From: Bacteroidota bacterium
Lineage (GTDB): Bacteria > Bacteroidota > Bacteroidia > Cytophagales > Cyclobacteriaceae
Reading direction: 5' to 3'
Assembly (NCBI GenBank): GCA_023428695.1
Contig: JAEYWY010000030.1
Span: 62,001 to 126,000, forward strand
Length of the DNA stretch: 64,000 nt
Shown here: piece after piece, positions 44,826 through 53,637 of the stretch
Numbering within the stretch: the stretch's first letter is position 1
Layout: each line of letters starts with the position of its first letter
Position numbers and translations under genes: made by a program
Notes under the pieces: generated by a model
What the model was told of the DNA's origin: nothing
Seen by the model: only the letters and a program-made list of their open reading frames with translations
Databases searched by the model: none

Positions 44826-45512
44826 TTAACTCGACTTCTTCACGGATCCGCCGCTGCTGGAATTGGTAACAGACTTGGCGGGGTTACCCCGGAATCTGAT
44901 GCTTCCGCCGCTGCTGGCGTTGGCGTGTAAATCATTTTCGACGCTTACGCGGACCGATCCGGCACTGCTGGCTTCAACGTCTGCTTTCTGGCTATCGAGA
45001 TCATATGCGTTGATCTGGCCCGCACTGCTTGCATCGGCTCTGAATTCACGCACCTTGCCGCGCAATTCAATCTGGCCCGCGCTTGAGGCGCTGGCATCCA
45101 CACGTTGCGCGTCAACGGCGATTTCAATATTGCCTGCACTCGAACACTGAAGCGTAATCGATTCAGCCCGAATAGGTGCATCGCCAAAAATATTCCCGGC
45201 TGCGCTCGCGTACAGCTTTTCAAGTTTTACATAGGTGACGTAAACTTTCACATTAATCCGGCCGCGGTTGTTTCCATCCAGGTGAATCTTAAGATAAGAT
45301 CCCGACACTTCGGTAATAACATTTTCCAGCTTAATACCGGTAGCCTCAACTCTCACGCTCTCCTTATCTCCGTGTTTGAGGTAGACGTCAATGCCTTCCG
45401 AGACTTTTATACCCGAAAACGAACCGACATTTCGTTGTTGAGTCTCTTGTGCTACGGCTGAAACCGTGACAAGGAACAATGCGGCAATCCATAGTAAGTG
45501 CTTCATACGCAT
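44826..45512 (-). CDS. Secreted GIN-domain (DUF2807) beta-helix protein
   Basis: This 228-residue secreted protein has a signal peptide (cleavage near AVAQE) and is otherwise made of short beta strands. The opening NVGSFSGIKVSEGIDVYLKHG split over residues 27-47, and ESVRVEATGI, are typical of the putative auto-transporter adhesin head (GIN, DUF2807) family, which is abundant in Bacteroidota. The middle and C-terminus show a repeating (A/S)SSAGxI pattern (SSAGNIEI, SSAGQIEL, SSAGQINA, SSAGSVRV, SSGGSIRF, SSGGSV), one per beta-helix turn. There is no catalytic site or sorting tail. It is flanked by a terminator and stands alone. The biological role of the family is not established. Confidence 0.88.
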   Translation of the reverse strand: MRMKHLLWIAALFLVTVSAVAQETQQRNVGSFSGIKVSEGIDVYLKHGDKESVRVEATGIKLENVITEVSGSYLKIHLDGNNRGRINVKVYVTYVKLEKLYASAAGNIFGDAPIRAESITLQCSSAGNIEIAVDAQRVDASASSAGQIELRGKVREFRADASSAGQINAYDLDSQKADVEASSAGSVRVSVENDLHANASSGGSIRFRGNPAKSVTNSSSGGSVKKSS

Positions 45513-45668
45513 TCATCAATTTGTTCAAAAGACCGACCCCGAAAAAGAGGGTTGCACGTTTCGGCCCCAAGGTTCAGAATATTTTGCGGATGTACGAAAA
45601 CGTCGTAATTTACAAGAAAAATGAACATCTCTTTTCCAAGATTTGTACCTCAAACCTAACTGTGTTTT

Positions 45669-46073
45669 ATGATTTTTGACAAAAAAGCCGAGTTAAACGT
45701 GCTTATCAATCTGGCCGCGAGCGACTCCAATGTGGCTGAACGCGAATCAAAACTAATCCACCTGATTGGTAAGGCTAACGGTATTTCCAAGGAAGAAATT
45801 GACACGTTGCTGACTAATCCTAAACCTATTGGCAGCATCGACTCGCTTACTTCCGACGAGAAGTTTGAGCACCTCTATCATCTTATTCAGCTTATGAAAA
45901 TGGATGGACAGGTTTTCCGGAGTGAGATCGTCTTCTGCGAAAGCATTGCAGAACGTCTCGGCTTCAAGAAAGGTGTCGTGGGCGAGATTTCACAGCACGT
46001 GTACAGCGATCCTTCAATCACCGCTGACCGCGACATGATCAAGGAAAAGGCAATGAGACACCTGAGAAAGTAG
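45669..46073 (+). CDS. TerB-like helical protein
   Basis: This 134-residue cytoplasmic helical protein begins with AELNVLINLAASDSNVAERE, a pattern of the tellurite-resistance TerB domain, where acidic residues after the first helices bind metal. The repeat of this pattern (LIQLMKMDGQVFRSEIVFCE) later in the chain is also TerB-like. No other ter genes are near, so tellurite resistance should not be assumed; TerB domains often serve in membrane or stress assemblies. It is divergent from the GIN-domain gene with about 155 bases between them, and a terminator-like stem follows the stop. Confidence 0.75.
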   Translation: MIFDKKAELNVLINLAASDSNVAERESKLIHLIGKANGISKEEIDTLLTNPKPIGSIDSLTSDEKFEHLYHLIQLMKMDGQVFRSEIVFCESIAERLGFKKGVVGEISQHVYSDPSITADRDMIKEKAMRHLRK

Positions 46074-46096
46074 TTTCTATATTACAAGTAACAAAA

Positions 46097-46135
46097 GAGG
46101 CCGTTTCGCGAAAAGTGGGACGGCTTCTTCATTTT
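46097..46135 (+). terminator. Terminator-like stem between convergent genes
   Basis: GAGGCCGT (46097-46104) pairs with ACGGCTTC (46120-46127) with one G-T pair, followed by TTCATTTT. It lies between the convergent TerB-like and hydrolase genes and may serve both. Confidence 0.6.
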
Positions 46136-46166
46136 GGTACATTCTCAAAGGGAGGTTCTCTTCTTC

Positions 46167-47036
46167 CTAAGGTACGTGCAGCGCGGAATCAAGGGCGATG
46201 TTTAACTGAACCGGCTCCTCCACCATCGGGAAATGTCCGGCACCGTGCACCGGGATGATTTCGTAGCCAAAGTGCGCATACCGTGCCAGAGCTTCCTCAT
46301 CGATCGGCGTGTAGTCACTATTGATCACATAAAGTTTGAAAGGCAATTTGCTCAGCCGATCTTTTTCTTCGGCATGTTTTTGAACAACCTGGCTATAGAC
46401 AGCAAGTGCAATCTTCGCGTTGGCAGAGCGGTAATCATTGACGATACGGTTGATCACCTCGCGATCCTTGGTTCGCGTGTTTTGTCTGGCGTAGTCGTCA
46501 GCCATCTGCGAATAATTCCTTTTGAATTTGATGAAATGGTCGTGGAACCCATTTCTGAAGTCATCGGTGATTTCAAAGCCAACATCTTTAAATGAGTCGA
46601 CTGCAATGATTCGTATCACCCGTTCCGGCGCCATCTCCTGGATGTGCAGCGCTATGTTGGCTCCGATTGAGTGACCGATCAACACGGCATTCGTTACGGC
46701 TTCTTTCTCCATGACCTGTGCGATGTCGCGCGCGAAATTTTCAATCGTCCAATTACTTCGGTCTTTGCCGGAATTCCCATGACCGGCAAGGTCAAGATTG
46801 AGGATCCTGAAGCGGGGACTAAAGTGTCTTACCTGGTCATCCCAATATCGCATGTTCAGATTCCAGCCGTGGATAAAAACCAGGCAGGTGTCCTGATCGC
46901 CCTGAATCTCGTAATTGATGGAGACGCGCTGGTACGGTGTCGAATCGGTTCGCGCAAGCTCCGCCGGTCGGTCAGAACCCTTACTACAACCAAAAACCAC
47001 CCAAATGCACAATGCGACGTAGAGGATACGGATCAT
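46167..47036 (-). CDS. Alpha/beta hydrolase lipoprotein
   Basis: This 289-residue lipoprotein starts at the ATG at 47036 (MIRILYVALCIWVVFGCSK, lipobox VFGC); the open frame continues 15 codons upstream without a signal. It is an alpha/beta hydrolase: FIHGWNLNMRYWDDQ supplies the oxyanion turn, LIGHSIGANIAL the nucleophile elbow, VINSDYTPIDEEA an acid region, and GAGHFPMVEEP the catalytic His. It is not closely similar to the other lipoprotein hydrolase in the window (18519-19445). The substrate is unknown. It is divergent from the EEP-family membrane gene. Confidence 0.9.
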   Translation of the reverse strand: MIRILYVALCIWVVFGCSKGSDRPAELARTDSTPYQRVSINYEIQGDQDTCLVFIHGWNLNMRYWDDQVRHFSPRFRILNLDLAGHGNSGKDRSNWTIENFARDIAQVMEKEAVTNAVLIGHSIGANIALHIQEMAPERVIRIIAVDSFKDVGFEITDDFRNGFHDHFIKFKRNYSQMADDYARQNTRTKDREVINRIVNDYRSANAKIALAVYSQVVQKHAEEKDRLSKLPFKLYVINSDYTPIDEEALARYAHFGYEIIPVHGAGHFPMVEEPVQLNIALDSALHVP

Positions 47037-47197
47037 AGTGTCTCGTTGCCAGCCCTTTAACGTTTGCCTAGTCCTTTTCATTGCGCAGATTCAAAATTAG
47101 AGGGTTCTTTTCCAAAAACGAAATTAAGGTCATGCTTTTACTGCCCGATGTAGTGTTGGCACTTTGTTTTGAACGATCACGCTGAACAGATCAGAAA

Positions 47198-48298
47198 ATG
47201 GACTTCGATGGCACTTTCAGGTATGTATTGTCCGGATTGGGATATCTGATAATCCTGATGTCCCTCGTGCCATTGCTCCGCAGCAATTGGTGGTTTGTCC
47301 GTATTTTCGATTATCCCCGCTCTCAGAAATTCTGGCTGAACCTGATGATTCTACTCATCTACGTGGTCGTCATTGGATGGAATGAGGTATCCGATCTGGT
47401 TTTTATCGCTGCTATGTCCCTCAACCTGGCGTACCTTTTCAGCAAGGTGTGGGAGTACACGAAACTCGCTCCCGTACAAATGAAAGTAAATGGAAAGGAA
47501 GGTGATTCTATTCGCCTTCTCGTGGCGAACGTATTTCAGGACAACCGCGATGCTTCGGGCCTTCTAAGAATGATTGACACGTCTGATCCCGATCTTGTTC
47601 TGTTGGTCGAGACAGATGATTGGTGGGTAACACAAATGCGATCACGCTATGACGAATATTCACACCGCGTCGAAATCCCAAAATCGAATACGTATGGCAT
47701 GTTGTTGTTGTCAAGGCTTGAAATAGCGGATTACAAGATACGCTACATTGTCGAAGACGACATCCCATCAATACAGGCTGACATCATTACACCCTCATGG
47801 CAGACTTTCAGATTATATGGACTGCATCCCAAACCCCCTGTGCCGCAGGAGTCGGGTGAGTCCACCGAACGCGATGCAGAAATCCTGATTGTCGCGAAAG
47901 AATGTACCACCTGTCAGCTTCCCGTAATTGTTGCCGGCGATCTGAATGACGTAGCATGGAGTTTTACCACGAATCTTTTCCTTAAAGTAAGCGGGCTTCT
48001 TGACCCGCGCATCGGAAGAGGGTTCTTCAGCACGTTCCATGCGAAGTATCGTTTGATGCGGTGGCCGCTTGACCATGTGTTTTGTTCGAGCCATTTTTAC
48101 CTTCACGTTCTTAAACGCATGGGCGACATTGGCTCGGATCATTTTCCGATACTGATTGAAGTTGGTCTCGAACCATACGACATTCCGGAAAACGCGAAGG
48201 AGGAAAAAGTCGCGGATCCTGAAGAGATCGAAATTGCCACGGAGAAAATAGCTTCAGCAAAGTTCGACCGGGTTTCTGATAAACAACGAAAATCATGA
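47198..48298 (+). CDS. Membrane-anchored endonuclease/exonuclease/phosphatase-family protein
   Basis: This 366-residue protein has three N-terminal membrane segments (about 8-27, 44-62, 67-84) followed by an EEP domain. The motifs of the family are in order: LLVANVFQDN (Asn), VLLVETDDWW (Glu), GLHPKPP (His), VAGDLNDVAWS (Asp-x-Asn), PLDHVF and GSDHFPILIEV (catalytic Asp-His). Such membrane EEP proteins are usually phosphoesterases of unknown substrate, not nucleases. The C-terminal tail is charged. The stop codon overlaps the start of a cupin gene (ATGA), so the two are probably made together. Confidence 0.9.
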   Translation: MDFDGTFRYVLSGLGYLIILMSLVPLLRSNWWFVRIFDYPRSQKFWLNLMILLIYVVVIGWNEVSDLVFIAAMSLNLAYLFSKVWEYTKLAPVQMKVNGKEGDSIRLLVANVFQDNRDASGLLRMIDTSDPDLVLLVETDDWWVTQMRSRYDEYSHRVEIPKSNTYGMLLLSRLEIADYKIRYIVEDDIPSIQADIITPSWQTFRLYGLHPKPPVPQESGESTERDAEILIVAKECTTCQLPVIVAGDLNDVAWSFTTNLFLKVSGLLDPRIGRGFFSTFHAKYRLMRWPLDHVFCSSHFYLHVLKRMGDIGSDHFPILIEVGLEPYDIPENAKEEKVADPEEIEIATEKIASAKFDRVSDKQRKS

Positions 48299-48825
48299 GT
48301 CTGATTGAAGCAATACAACACGTCAACATTATTCGTCACCATTTACCCGATGACGGAACGTTTCCAAACAATGCGCTCCATCCGCTTGTGATTTACAAAG
48401 GTGCGCTCAGGTTGTCTGAGAAGGATACAGACAAGGATGTGAAGGCGGTGCTCAGGACGAACGACTGGCGCAACGCATGGACTGATGGTATTTTCGATTA
48501 CCATCATTATCACAGTATTACCCACGAAGTCCTCGCTGTCATCAAAGGAAGTGCGCGCGTTCAGTTTGGCGGACCATCAGGGGTAACGTTGCTTATCGAA
48601 ACGGGAGATGTGATTATCGTTCCTGCAGGCGTGGCCCACAAGGCTGTTGACCTGTATGATGATTTCAAATGTGTGGGCGCATATCCGGGAGGAAGTGATT
48701 ACGATATTGTTACCGAAAGCGACAACCGTGAAATGGCACTTGAGAACATCAAAACCGTACCCCTACCCGCCAATGATCCGTTGTATGGAGAGGGAGGCCC
48801 ATTGTTGTCAAACTGGACACATTAG
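48295..48825 (+). CDS. Cupin-domain protein (YjlB-like)
   Basis: This 176-residue cytoplasmic protein has a single cupin barrel. The metal-binding pattern is seen in HYHSITHEVLAVIKG (two His and Glu) and in VPAGVAHKAVDL (His). The ending part DYDIVTESDN with an EGGPLLSNW tail is similar to the YjlB-type cupins of unknown function. The gene overlaps the EEP-family gene by four bases and converges on the PNPOx-like gene with overlapping ends. No enzyme activity can be assigned. Confidence 0.85.
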   Translation: MSLIEAIQHVNIIRHHLPDDGTFPNNALHPLVIYKGALRLSEKDTDKDVKAVLRTNDWRNAWTDGIFDYHHYHSITHEVLAVIKGSARVQFGGPSGVTLLIETGDVIIVPAGVAHKAVDLYDDFKCVGAYPGGSDYDIVTESDNREMALENIKTVPLPANDPLYGEGGPLLSNWTH

Positions 48826-49289
48826 TCGTCTATGTCTGCGGTATCCGACAGCGTGAGGCGAACGGTATTTGCGCTCTCGTTGTCCCAGTAGTACGCATCG
48901 GTCGGACAAAAACGAAAAACACCAATTGCCGGCCCCAACGCTTCATTTTCGAGGGTCTTGCGAAACGGCAGAATATCGTTTGAAAACGGAACTTCGTTTC
49001 GCGGAATGAAAGAAGCAGTCCCCGAGAGTGTAAGGAATTGGTTTGCTCCCGAATTCGCATAAAATAACTCTATACGACCGCCATCCAACATTGGGTTTTC
49101 CGGACCTGTTCTTACAAACAACAACCAGACGGTGCCATCGTCGTCAATCCATTGATTACGTACAGGAATCGTTGACAGTGGCCAGTCCATCACATTATTG
49201 GAAACCATACAAATCCGGGCAGAAGCAACCAGTTCCCGAATTTTCTTCAACGACGCGGGTTCTATCCGGGTTTTTTCTTCACAAATCAT
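48822..49289 (-). CDS. Pyridoxamine-5'-phosphate-oxidase-like protein (general stress FMN-binding type)
   Basis: This 155-residue protein starts at the ATG at 49289 (MICEEKTRIEPASLKKI); longer starts up to 49367 would reach the upstream terminator. The split-barrel fold is suggested by LVASARICMVSNNV, PLSTIPVRNQWIDDDGTVWLLF and the later strands GRIELFYANSGANQFLTLSGTASF, split across the FMN-binding face. This matches the general-stress-protein-26 branch of the PNPOx-like superfamily, which binds FMN, FAD or heme. It is not the vitamin B6 enzyme PdxH. It ends four bases inside the converging cupin gene. Confidence 0.8.
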   Translation of the reverse strand: MICEEKTRIEPASLKKIRELVASARICMVSNNVMDWPLSTIPVRNQWIDDDGTVWLLFVRTGPENPMLDGGRIELFYANSGANQFLTLSGTASFIPRNEVPFSNDILPFRKTLENEALGPAIGVFRFCPTDAYYWDNESANTVRLTLSDTADIDD

Positions 49290-49363
49290 AACACGCTTTT
49301 TACATTGGTCGGAGATCACGGCCATCAGGTAAACAATGAAAAAGAAAATGCCAGGTATAGCAG

Positions 49364-49409
49364 GCATAAAAAGAAACAGGCAGATTTCGACGTCCTCGAA
49401 AACTGCCTG
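49364..49409 (-). terminator. Rho-independent terminator
   Basis: CAGGCAG (49377-49383) and CTGCCTG (49403-49409) with further pairing inside (TCGA/TCGA) are followed on the minus strand by TTTCTTTTTATG. It ends the DUF4136-type transcript and argues against a very long N-terminus for the downstream stress protein. Confidence 0.85.
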
Positions 49410-49436
49410 CGACCCCTAACCTAACTTTTACGGGTA

Positions 49437-50000
49437 TTATCTTCTGGTATATGTACCTTCCGGGATATCGTACCTGTCAAAGACAAGGTTGACTGCGTTC
49501 CGGATTATTTTTTCATTCTTAACAAATTCATCCTGGATTTTGAGGCCCGCAACCCGTGCCTCCCAGACGATTTGCTTCGTCTTTGTATCCACTATGCTTA
49601 TAATTAACGTGCCAGCTTCAACACGAGTTCCTGATTTCTCACCGACAGGATTATATTCCGAATCCTTCCAGTAGCGAGCATTGTATCTGTGCTCGGTGTT
49701 TGTAACGCCCGATCGCTCGAACACTCTCGCGTTGAGGAGAAGATCCGGTGCGAAACGATTTAACTCATATCCTCTTTCCTGCAGTTCGTTTCTTATCGCA
49801 AACCTGACGTCTGCCTTAAGAACGAGATCATCAAGGAAGAAGTGATGCTCGTCAAGAACATGATCAAGGTGTGCCGCCCAATCGAAGGACTTATACCGGC
49901 CAAAATCTGCGTCAGCGTGTTTCCATACTGACACACTAAGTTCCTGACCGGTTGCACTCAGGCCAGCAAGCACAACAAACAGTAAAAGAACACCTTTCAT
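49437..50000 (-). CDS. Secreted DUF4136-like protein
   Basis: This 187-residue protein has a signal peptide when begun at the ATG at 50000 (MKGVLLLFVVLAGLSATGQ); an upstream ATG at 50033 adds eleven residues before it. The pattern DFGRYKSFDWAAH near the start, an alternating RFAIRNELQERGYELN helix, and TLIISIVDTKTKQIVWEARV near the middle match DUF4136, a family of secreted Bacteroidota proteins. Function is unknown. It lies 39 bases after the preceding small secreted protein gene, likely in one transcript, and is closed by a strong terminator. Confidence 0.82.
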   Translation of the reverse strand: MKGVLLLFVVLAGLSATGQELSVSVWKHADADFGRYKSFDWAAHLDHVLDEHHFFLDDLVLKADVRFAIRNELQERGYELNRFAPDLLLNARVFERSGVTNTEHRYNARYWKDSEYNPVGEKSGTRVEAGTLIISIVDTKTKQIVWEARVAGLKIQDEFVKNEKIIRNAVNLVFDRYDIPEGTYTRR

Positions 50001-50039
50001 CGCTGGCGCTCCCACCCCTGTAAAAATTCTCATGCCAGC

Positions 50040-50525
50040 CTATTTAACACGATCTTCGCGCGTTTTATTGTAAACATAGCGGAACCGGCTATCGGCGGCA
50101 TCTCCTCGTCCCGTAAGCGTGAGCTGATTACCTTTAATGGTAATATCCCATTCCGAAGGCTCCGGGTCGCGATCACTTTCAAGATAGAGAATACCATGTT
50201 GTTCATTTAAACGATATGAACCGGAATCAATTGCCTCCTGCGAGTTATTCATTTTATAACGCGCGTCGCTGGAGAATTCAATCTTATACATTGCATTCGT
50301 TCCCTGATCCTTTTCTATATCATTCGTCCGAGCAGACTTCCGTCTATCGGCTTTTTCCTTCCCTTTATTCGCTTTTTCTGCGTCGATAATCCGATCAAGC
50401 GACCATTGTCCTGCGATGCGCTCAATGAATTTTTTATACGCGACATCCTTCTCATAGTCGTCCGCAGTTTGCGCCCGCACCAGGACAGCGGCAAGAGATA
50501 AACATATCATTAAAACATATTTCAT
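50040..50525 (-). CDS. Small secreted protein, lipocalin-like
   Basis: This 161-residue protein has a signal peptide (1-19, ending VRAQ). The mature part has IAGQWSLDRII, then a lysine-rich loop (EKANKGKEKADRRKS) and alternating strands (MYKIEFSSDARYKMN, SGSYRLNEQHGILYLE, EWDITIKGNQLTLTGRG). This is a lipocalin-like layout of a kind common in Bacteroidota secreted proteins, where W and G-rich strands form a barrel. The ligand is unknown. It is the first gene of a two-gene unit with the DUF4136-like gene. Confidence 0.75.
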   Translation of the reverse strand: MKYVLMICLSLAAVLVRAQTADDYEKDVAYKKFIERIAGQWSLDRIIDAEKANKGKEKADRRKSARTNDIEKDQGTNAMYKIEFSSDARYKMNNSQEAIDSGSYRLNEQHGILYLESDRDPEPSEWDITIKGNQLTLTGRGDAADSRFRYVYNKTREDRVK

Positions 50526-50641
50526 ATACTGTTGATTTTCTTTTCTGATATGAAGTATGGATAAAAGTTAATGCCTTGTTACCGCCCGTAAACAATCGCT
50601 AAAACTGCTGACTGTAGACGTTGCTCCACAACTTATCGATT

Positions 50642-53023
50642 TCAACGCGAAGCACTCAAGTCCTTTTTGCCAAACAATTTTCGGAAGAGATTCTTCTTCC
50701 TGGGTGCATCCTTACCGAATTTCCGTCGTACGTCTTTCTTTTCCTCAGGTACTCCAAAAATCGACTCCCAAAAATTCAGGTCCGATTTATACAGCGGGCA
50801 TGTCAATCGGGCACGTGCTTCCTCTGAGAGTGCGGGAAACTTTGCTTTCGTTATCTCTTTAAATTTGGAATCGCGGTTTAGTTGCTGGAAAAATTTCGCG
50901 GTAATCGGTAGCGCAGTACTCGAACCCTGCCCGAGGCTTGTCGAACGGAAACGCACGCGTGGATCATCAGCACCAACCCAGGAACCAACTACAAGTTTTG
51001 GTGAAATGGCGATAAACCATCCATCTGCGTTTGACTGCGTTGTGCCTGTCTTCCCGCCAAGGTCGGTATGTACACCGTACTCCCACCGAAGTTTGCCGGC
51101 TGTACCTTCATTCACGGTTCTCTTGAGCATGTGGATCATCATCTCAGATGTCTTCTCAGACAACGCTCTTGATTGTTTGGCGGGTTTGTTTTGCACGAGC
51201 ACCTCGCCATGTTTTGTTGTAATCGATGTGATATAAAAAGGTTGAACGGCTTTGCCCTTATTAACGAAGGATGCGTATGCCGAAACCATCTCGATCATTG
51301 AAATGTCCGCCACACCCAATGCAATCGACGGAACATCGGGCACGCGGCTTATTATCCCCATTTTCCTTGCAAGGTCAACAGTGTTGTCAATGCCTGCTTT
51401 TTCAAGAACCTTCACCGACACGGTATTCACCGAATAGGCCAGGGCGCCTTCCATTGAATACTTCAGATCGTAATTGCCATCGTTGTTTGATGGCGACCAT
51501 TGATCCATGTTCTTAATATTGGTGTAAGTCGTTCTCTCTGCTGAAATAAAATCACAGGGATCGACGCCGCGTTCAAGTGCAGCGGCGTACACGATTGGCT
51601 TAAACGTAGAGCCTACCTGGCGTTTTGTAGTCAACTTGACGTGATCGTACTCAAAGTAGCTGTGATCTATCCCGCCAACCCATGCGAGTATCCCACCCGT
51701 CTCAGGATCCATCGCAAGGAATCCCGCATTCAGAAAACGCAGGTAGTGCTTGACCGAATCGACCGGACTCATATTTACTTCTTTTTCGCCCTGCCATGTG
51801 AAGATGGTCATCGGTACCTTCTTCTTCATTTCGGCTTCTATTTGTTTATCAGACAGACCCTGCTCCTTCAGCGTCTGGTATCGCGACGACCTGCGTAAAG
51901 CATCTTTCAAAACCTGTGGTTGATTATACCACGGATCGCGCTGACCCCAGTGGGCGTCAAACTTTTTCTGAATAGCCGTCATCTGGGTTTTTACTGCTTC
52001 TTCGGCATATCGTTGCATACGCGAGTCCAGTGTGGTGTAAACCTTTAAGCCGTCGGTGTACAAATCGTAAGGCTCACCATTTGACTTTTTGTTTACGGCA
52101 CACCAAGCCAGTAATTCGCGACGCAGCTGCGCCCGGAAGTATGGCGCAAGACCCTTGTGTGTTGTGATCAACTTATACTTGAGTTTGAGCGGAGTTTTTT
52201 GGAGACTCCCGGCACGTTCGGGCTCAAGCAACTTGTACTTTGCCATCTGAGAGAACACAACATTCCGTCGTTGCGTAGCGCGCTCGGGAAACAGTCTGGG
52301 ATTGTAAAGATGGGTCGCCTTCAACATTCCAACCAGTACTGCACCTTGTTCAAGCGTCAGCTTGTTTGTCCGGACAGAAAAGAAGCGTTGTGCTGCCGCA
52401 TCAATGCCATATGTATTGTCGGCAAAAGGAATCGTATTCAGATAAAGAGTCAGGATTGATTCTTTGTCGTAAACGTTTTCAAGTCGCCACGCAACGATCA
52501 TTTCCTTCACCTTGTTTACGGGCAGAGACAGAAAGCCGTGAGAGTTTCGTGGATAGAGATTCTTGGCAAGTTGTTGTGTGATCGTACTACCTCCGCCGGC
52601 AGACTCATTCTGCAGGATGATTGACTTGACGAGGACGCGAAACAGACTAACGATATCAATTCCGTGGTGGTCATAAAACCGAACGTCCTCGGTGGCGAGA
52701 AGGGCGTCTTCAACATGTTTGGGAATGTCTTCGTACTTGATCGTGGATCGTTCCTGGATGAAATACCGGCCGAGCAGAACGCTATCCCGGGAGTAAACTT
52801 CGGTCGCGGCCGGATTCTCCACGGCGGCGAGCTCCTTCCGGTCAGGCAAGCGGCCAAATGTACCTGCCCACACGAGGAAGACAAAAAAAACGGCAAGTGC
52901 GACAAATGCCGTTGCTGCGACCGACGTCAGAAGCAGGATCTTTTTAATCAGCGGCTGACGCTTGTAAAATTCTATAGTACGAAACGGAAGGCGTTTTAAC
53001 TTCCGGAGTATTTCGTGATTCAT
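50642..53023 (-). CDS. Class A penicillin-binding protein (transglycosylase/transpeptidase)
   Basis: This 793-residue bifunctional murein synthase has a single N-terminal membrane anchor (about 25-55, KKILLLTSVAATAFVALAVF). The GT51 transglycosylase follows (about 70-260), with the catalytic Glu in LLATEDVRFYDHHGID and GGGSTITQQLAKNLYPR. The transpeptidase domain (about 420-740) holds all three penicillin-binding motifs: the Ser in GSTFKP, SVN in AYSVNTVSV, and KTGTTQ. A basic tail (RKKNLFRKLFGKKDLS) ends the protein. It builds peptidoglycan at the inner membrane. The start is the ATG at 53023. The gene is separate from the Dps/ArsC-like unit 130 bases upstream. Confidence 0.96.
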   Translation of the reverse strand: MNHEILRKLKRLPFRTIEFYKRQPLIKKILLLTSVAATAFVALAVFFVFLVWAGTFGRLPDRKELAAVENPAATEVYSRDSVLLGRYFIQERSTIKYEDIPKHVEDALLATEDVRFYDHHGIDIVSLFRVLVKSIILQNESAGGGSTITQQLAKNLYPRNSHGFLSLPVNKVKEMIVAWRLENVYDKESILTLYLNTIPFADNTYGIDAAAQRFFSVRTNKLTLEQGAVLVGMLKATHLYNPRLFPERATQRRNVVFSQMAKYKLLEPERAGSLQKTPLKLKYKLITTHKGLAPYFRAQLRRELLAWCAVNKKSNGEPYDLYTDGLKVYTTLDSRMQRYAEEAVKTQMTAIQKKFDAHWGQRDPWYNQPQVLKDALRRSSRYQTLKEQGLSDKQIEAEMKKKVPMTIFTWQGEKEVNMSPVDSVKHYLRFLNAGFLAMDPETGGILAWVGGIDHSYFEYDHVKLTTKRQVGSTFKPIVYAAALERGVDPCDFISAERTTYTNIKNMDQWSPSNNDGNYDLKYSMEGALAYSVNTVSVKVLEKAGIDNTVDLARKMGIISRVPDVPSIALGVADISMIEMVSAYASFVNKGKAVQPFYITSITTKHGEVLVQNKPAKQSRALSEKTSEMMIHMLKRTVNEGTAGKLRWEYGVHTDLGGKTGTTQSNADGWFIAISPKLVVGSWVGADDPRVRFRSTSLGQGSSTALPITAKFFQQLNRDSKFKEITKAKFPALSEEARARLTCPLYKSDLNFWESIFGVPEEKKDVRRKFGKDAPRKKNLFRKLFGKKDLSASR

Positions 53024-53153
53024 GGGCAATTTGTCCTTTCAAAGAAACGGAACGTCCTCAGAAAAAATTGCAGCTGGCAGAAGACCGGCTGTTTTATTCT
53101 TTGAGGGTGATGGTATCGCGACGAAAGGAGAATACGGCAATTGGTTTGATCGG

Positions 53154-53627
53154 TTACTCAGCGAGACTGGATTTTTCTCCCGGATTATGCTTTTCAACAC
53201 CGCGCTTTTCTTCACGGTTTGCACTGTTCAAACCCGCGACTTCCTGGACCATCTTCTCCTTCAGAAATGCGTAGCCGCTCCCAAATTTATAGGCGTGCTT
53301 GCCGATAATAGCAATTGGTGTGCTGATAAGCTTGGGGTCATTGACCATAAGTGTGAGCATGCTCTGCCTGTCCATCATGTTCAGCCCCTCCTTGTGGACG
53401 CTGATGTGGTCATCATAGGTCGGGTCAAGCAGTTCCTCAATACCGACATTCATTTTTCCCGCGATTTCGGCAAGTTGGGTCTCCGTAATTTTCTCTTTTG
53501 CAATATCAAGAGTCTTTACACGGAATCCCTGTAGCGCCTCCGCGTATCCGCGTGCCTTGCGATCGTCGTGTTTGTCCGAGTTAAATATAAGGGTAAGCTC
53601 CCCGGGCTGATTTTCAATCATATTCAT
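53154..53627 (-). CDS. ArsC/Spx-like protein lacking cysteines
   Basis: This 157-residue protein resembles the thioredoxin-fold ArsC/Spx family: an N-terminal strand LTLIFNSDKHDDRKARGYA, a middle helix with GKMNVGIEELLDP, and the late LISTPIAIIGKHAYKFGSG stretch with a cis-Pro-like turn. The active-site cysteine or CXXC of real members is replaced by NSDKHDD, and there is no cysteine in the whole protein, so it cannot be a redox enzyme of the usual kind. It is encoded ten bases after the Dps gene, in the same orientation. A stress-linked or partner role for Dps is a guess. The tail (GVEKHNPGEKSSLAE) is polar. Confidence 0.72.
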   Translation of the reverse strand: MNMIENQPGELTLIFNSDKHDDRKARGYAEALQGFRVKTLDIAKEKITETQLAEIAGKMNVGIEELLDPTYDDHISVHKEGLNMMDRQSMLTLMVNDPKLISTPIAIIGKHAYKFGSGYAFLKEKMVQEVAGLNSANREEKRGVEKHNPGEKSSLAE

Positions 53628-53637
53628 AGTTATTTTC

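Noticed and set aside
45669..46073. Tellurite resistance function for the TerB-like gene
   Set aside because: No terC, terD, terZ or related genes are near; TerB domains occur widely outside tellurite resistance.
48822..49289. PdxH (pyridoxamine phosphate oxidase) function
   Set aside because: The sequence fits the general-stress FMN-binding branch and lacks the C-terminal PdxH motif.
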